From Lomentospora prolificans (lineage: Eukaryota > Ascomycota > Sordariomycetes > Microascales > Microascaceae): DNA of 64,000 nucleotides. Positions 60,977 to 64,000 of the stretch are shown piece after piece (position 1 is the stretch's first letter; every line of letters begins with the position of its first letter). The position numbers and the translations under genes are program-made. The notes beneath the pieces are model-generated. The model was not told the DNA's origin, did not search any database, and was given only the letters and a program-made list of their open reading frames with translations. Location of the stretch: contig JARFXM010000006.1 in assembly GCA_029532625.1 (NCBI GenBank), positions 1,240,001 through 1,304,000 on the forward strand. Reading direction: 5' to 3'.

Positions 60977-63900
60977 GAGCGAACGGTCACGAAATCATTT
61001 ATGAGAGGATGGATCATGCCATCTTTATATAATTTACGAAACTAACCGTTTGCTATGGATGGTTTTGGGAGTCCATGTGAGTCCATGTAAGTCCATGTGT
61101 TGTTACCGTCAGTAGAATACAATGTGTTACTCGCTGCCAACGTATCAACAACATAATATCGCGGGTTAAAGAAGAGATGCGCGTTATCATCGTTTGGGGG
61201 GGTCCTTTACCGAGTCCAAGCGAGACCAAAAGGTGCAAGAAAAGCAACCCTTTCCAACGTCAGAATGATTGACAAGCTAAAGATGAGATAGATACAGAGG
61301 CCAAAGAAGATGAAAAAAAATAGAAGTATCATATGGGGCAAAGTTCCATTGCTACAAAGGAACGAGGTGAGATGCAGGAGAAGGGGCAGAATCGAGATTT
61401 AAGCGGGTAGGTTAAGTTTCCTAGACAAGAAGCTGGGAAGGAAATAATATAGGGGTTCTACCGGAAATAGCAGCAACACTTTGCGTTCAATCAACTCCGA
61501 TCGTCATCTCCAATATAATGGAGGCGATTTATCAAGGGGAGATGTACGGAGGAGCGCCCGCGTCGCCGTCTTTTGCCTCAAAAGGCTTTTCCTGACATTA
61601 GGAAACGGCCTAGACGAATGTACCTGTTTTTTATAAAACATGAAATCGTTTAAATGGAGTGGCCCCTCCGTTGGTGCAGTCGTCCCTGCGGGATGGAAAT
61701 CGATAGAGGGATCAAGCGATGCGAGAGAACGTCATGGAACATGGGGAGAATGACGGGATCTGGTATCTTTGATATTACGTCCGATGGGGCCAAGTCTCAT
61801 CTGAGACCGATCCTGTGATACAGCCGACAATTTTGATGGGGTGGCAGGACAAGTCGGCCGCAAACATGTCAGGGACTTAAGCTTTGCTATCTGGCGAAGC
61901 AAGGTAGTTTCGGGATCCAGGAACGAGCTCCATCTCGGACACCATTTTCTGGGGGAAACAACGGCGTGTAGCTACATGGCCTGAGGAGGAATGGATCAAT
62001 AGATGAGACCTCGAGACGTAGCCTTCGTGTCTCCCTTTCGTTAGTCTCCCGACGTCTCTCGATGGCTCTCTCCACATCATGCCGCGCCAAATATATGCAG
62101 CCCTGCAGACAGCGATTTGTGGATATCGCCATCAATTCCACCCAGGATCACGCTGCGATCACGCCTTTCGTCGGCTCAGTCGTGGAATCGGGTTGAGCGG
62201 CTCCTTTGGCTGAACCCTCTATAATCTATGCCGGATGAATTGAGGACTCTCCACAAAAAGAAGAAGAAAAAAGACGGAAATGGACAAGCAACCGGGGATT
62301 TTAACCCTCTTTCAGACCTTCCAAACAGGGGAAGGCGGCGGGCGCGGAGAGGAAAGAAGAAACTGAAGCGGCCAGCGTACGTGGGGCCAGAACTTCCTCC
62401 GGCGGGGGAGTGAAGGGGCTTTCTTGCGTCCAGGCTTCAGGCGACCAGGGCGCCTTAGGGTTCAGTCTTGGGTTCAATTTGGTCCAGGACGCTTTGAGGA
62501 GTTGATTTGTGCTTCCGTACAGCTGGCAAGACTACTTCGGTGCCGTGGGACGAAGGCATTTCATTGATTGATCAAATTGTAAGCTTTTACAAAGCACGAG
62601 AAAGAGAAAAACACCCCGCTCTGCAGCACTGGGAGAGAAAAGCTTGGGAAATGGACAGACGCGATACCACCAAAGCGCAGTTACACCGCTGCACTGCACT
62701 GGCATCAACTGGACGGGACCGGTCTGGTTCCATTGATGCGCAAACATCCACTCCAGTGATCAATGATTAGTGGTGCAACGCTGAACAGTGCTGGAGGCCT
62801 GGCCACGCATGTTTTGTTGTTGGGCTTTCCACGTGGTGGGAGCCCTCCAAGCTCTCCAATGGAACTTTGCAGCACAGGAGAGCCAACCTTGGAAGTCTGG
62901 GGGAGTCCAGGTGAACAGTGGAGATGGAACGTCGAGGCGGAAGCGAATGGATGGTCTTCGCCGACCTGGTCCTTGTCTTTGCTCCACAACAAACACGACG
63001 CTGGGGGGAAGTGAGACAGCGGGACAGGACACCATCACCAAAGTCTACAACACCCATTTGATGCAGTAGCTTTACTCATGGGTCGTGTGGTGAAGTCAAT
63101 CTATCTGTGGCTATTATTAGCATCTTCCTAGCACAAGTCGCGCGCACATCCCACCATATCGAGCTACCGTCACGTATTGCTATAAATACACTAGCCACCC
63201 ATCTCTTGGCCTCGATATTAATTAATATAAAAAGGAAATTTCTAGGCTCTTGCGCCGAGGCCAGCCATGCCATGTTGAACCCCCTCACTTCGCCTCCCAT
63301 CCATTGCTTTCGTACACATTGGTCAATGGCTGGCCCACCTTATCGTCTAGTCCTCCGTGCAGTGTGCCGTACGCTGGCTACATCACCTACACCAATGCCC
63401 TACCAGCCTCTGTGTAGGTCTGGGTATGGGACTGGAATAATGGTACGGCTGAGCGGCTTAGGCTCTCATACGGCCGAAGTGGTCTTGGGGGAACGCCTGT
63501 TCTTTCACCAGTCCGTTTGAGTAGAGTTTGCGGATTTTGCGTTATTTTGCTTTTTATCAATTTCCCGTTAGTGTTGCGCTCTATTCTCCGGAAAGTAAAG
63601 TTTGGATGTGCCGCTTGTGATCCCTACTACCCGAACCTCGTTTCCTTCTCAGGCCTCCCGTGGTAGGGAGAAAAGAAGATTCCCTCCAAAAATCCCCCGG
63701 CAAGAAGCGGTTTGTGGATTCTGGTGTAGCAAATTGAAAGGTGTCGAGGATCCCGGAAGATGTAAGTCTAGGAAATGACTCGCATCAGCAGGATGCAGCA
63801 GCGCCCATCCGGTCTGGCCCATTCTACAGGAACGTTAAGAGGACTTGAGAACAGCAGTGGACGATTCATGTCATATCGTCAAGGCCTCAGGATTTTCTCT

Positions 63901-64000
63901 GGCGTCCCTACTTCGAGTCTGGTCGCCAGTGCTGTGTCTCCTCAGTCTCAGCCCTGGCATCATTTGTGCGGCAACTCTGTTCCGACCAACACTGCAAGTT
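60977..64000. other. Right-end gene-poor region
   Basis: About 3 kb upstream of the secreted-protein gene. It contains a 10-bp x3 tandem repeat at 61069-61098 and a Lys-rich short frame at 62228-62413 that is a purine-rich run rather than a gene. Nothing else recognised. Confidence 0.5.
61069..61098. repeat. 10-bp tandem repeat, three copies
   Basis: GAGTCCATGT, GAGTCCATGT and AAGTCCATGT in direct succession, in the upstream region of the secreted-protein gene. Confidence 0.85.

Noticed and set aside
62228..62413. Lys/Arg-rich 61-aa frame
   Set aside because: Results from a purine-rich tract; no other protein features.

Overview
The window reads as nuclear DNA of a filamentous ascomycete (Pezizomycotina, most likely Eurotiomycetes; the class is inference). 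Genes are split by short introns of about 48-80 bp with GT...AG ends and CTAAC/CTGAT-like branch sites, on both strands and without operons. The families are fungal: Zn2Cys6 regulator, 2EXR protein, Kre9/Knh1-like GPI protein, PX-PH-RhoGAP protein. I joined exons by hand; wherever a CDS entry spans introns, the exon coordinates are in its evidence.

Layout. 0-10 kb: a small membrane protein (228-782), a secreted GH18 chitinase (3646-5118) and a GPI-anchored surface protein on the minus strand (7414-9198). 11-17 kb: a compact group with a J-domain protein, the copper chaperone COX17, a convergent coiled-coil protein and a Pro/Arg-rich protein whose first coding exon is only 4 nt. 16.5-25.6 kb: a 9-kb stretch without a recognisable gene. 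25.6-34 kb: a Bem3-type GAP carrying a C-tract frameshift (or an unusual intron) and a Zn2Cys6 regulator. 38-46 kb: a poly-Asn/RRxS protein, a PXR1-like G-patch protein, a BTB/POZ gene that looks disrupted and a Txl1-type thioredoxin/PITH protein with a CTRC active site. 46-64 kb: only two confident genes (2EXR protein, small secreted acidic protein) in long non-coding DNA.

Themes: wall and surface (chitinase, GPI protein, the Cdc42/Rho GAP for polarity), mitochondria (COX17), redox/proteasome-linked (Txl1), ribosome biogenesis (PXR1-like), gene regulation (Zn2Cys6). They are not a pathway cluster, and no secondary-metabolite core enzyme, transposase, CRISPR array or rRNA was seen. Coding occupies only about a quarter of the window. 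The most interesting points are the two micro-first-exons, the Bem3 C-tract shift, the BTB gene with two compensating frame changes, the CTRC thioredoxin site and a 26-bp perfect palindrome in the gene-poor region.
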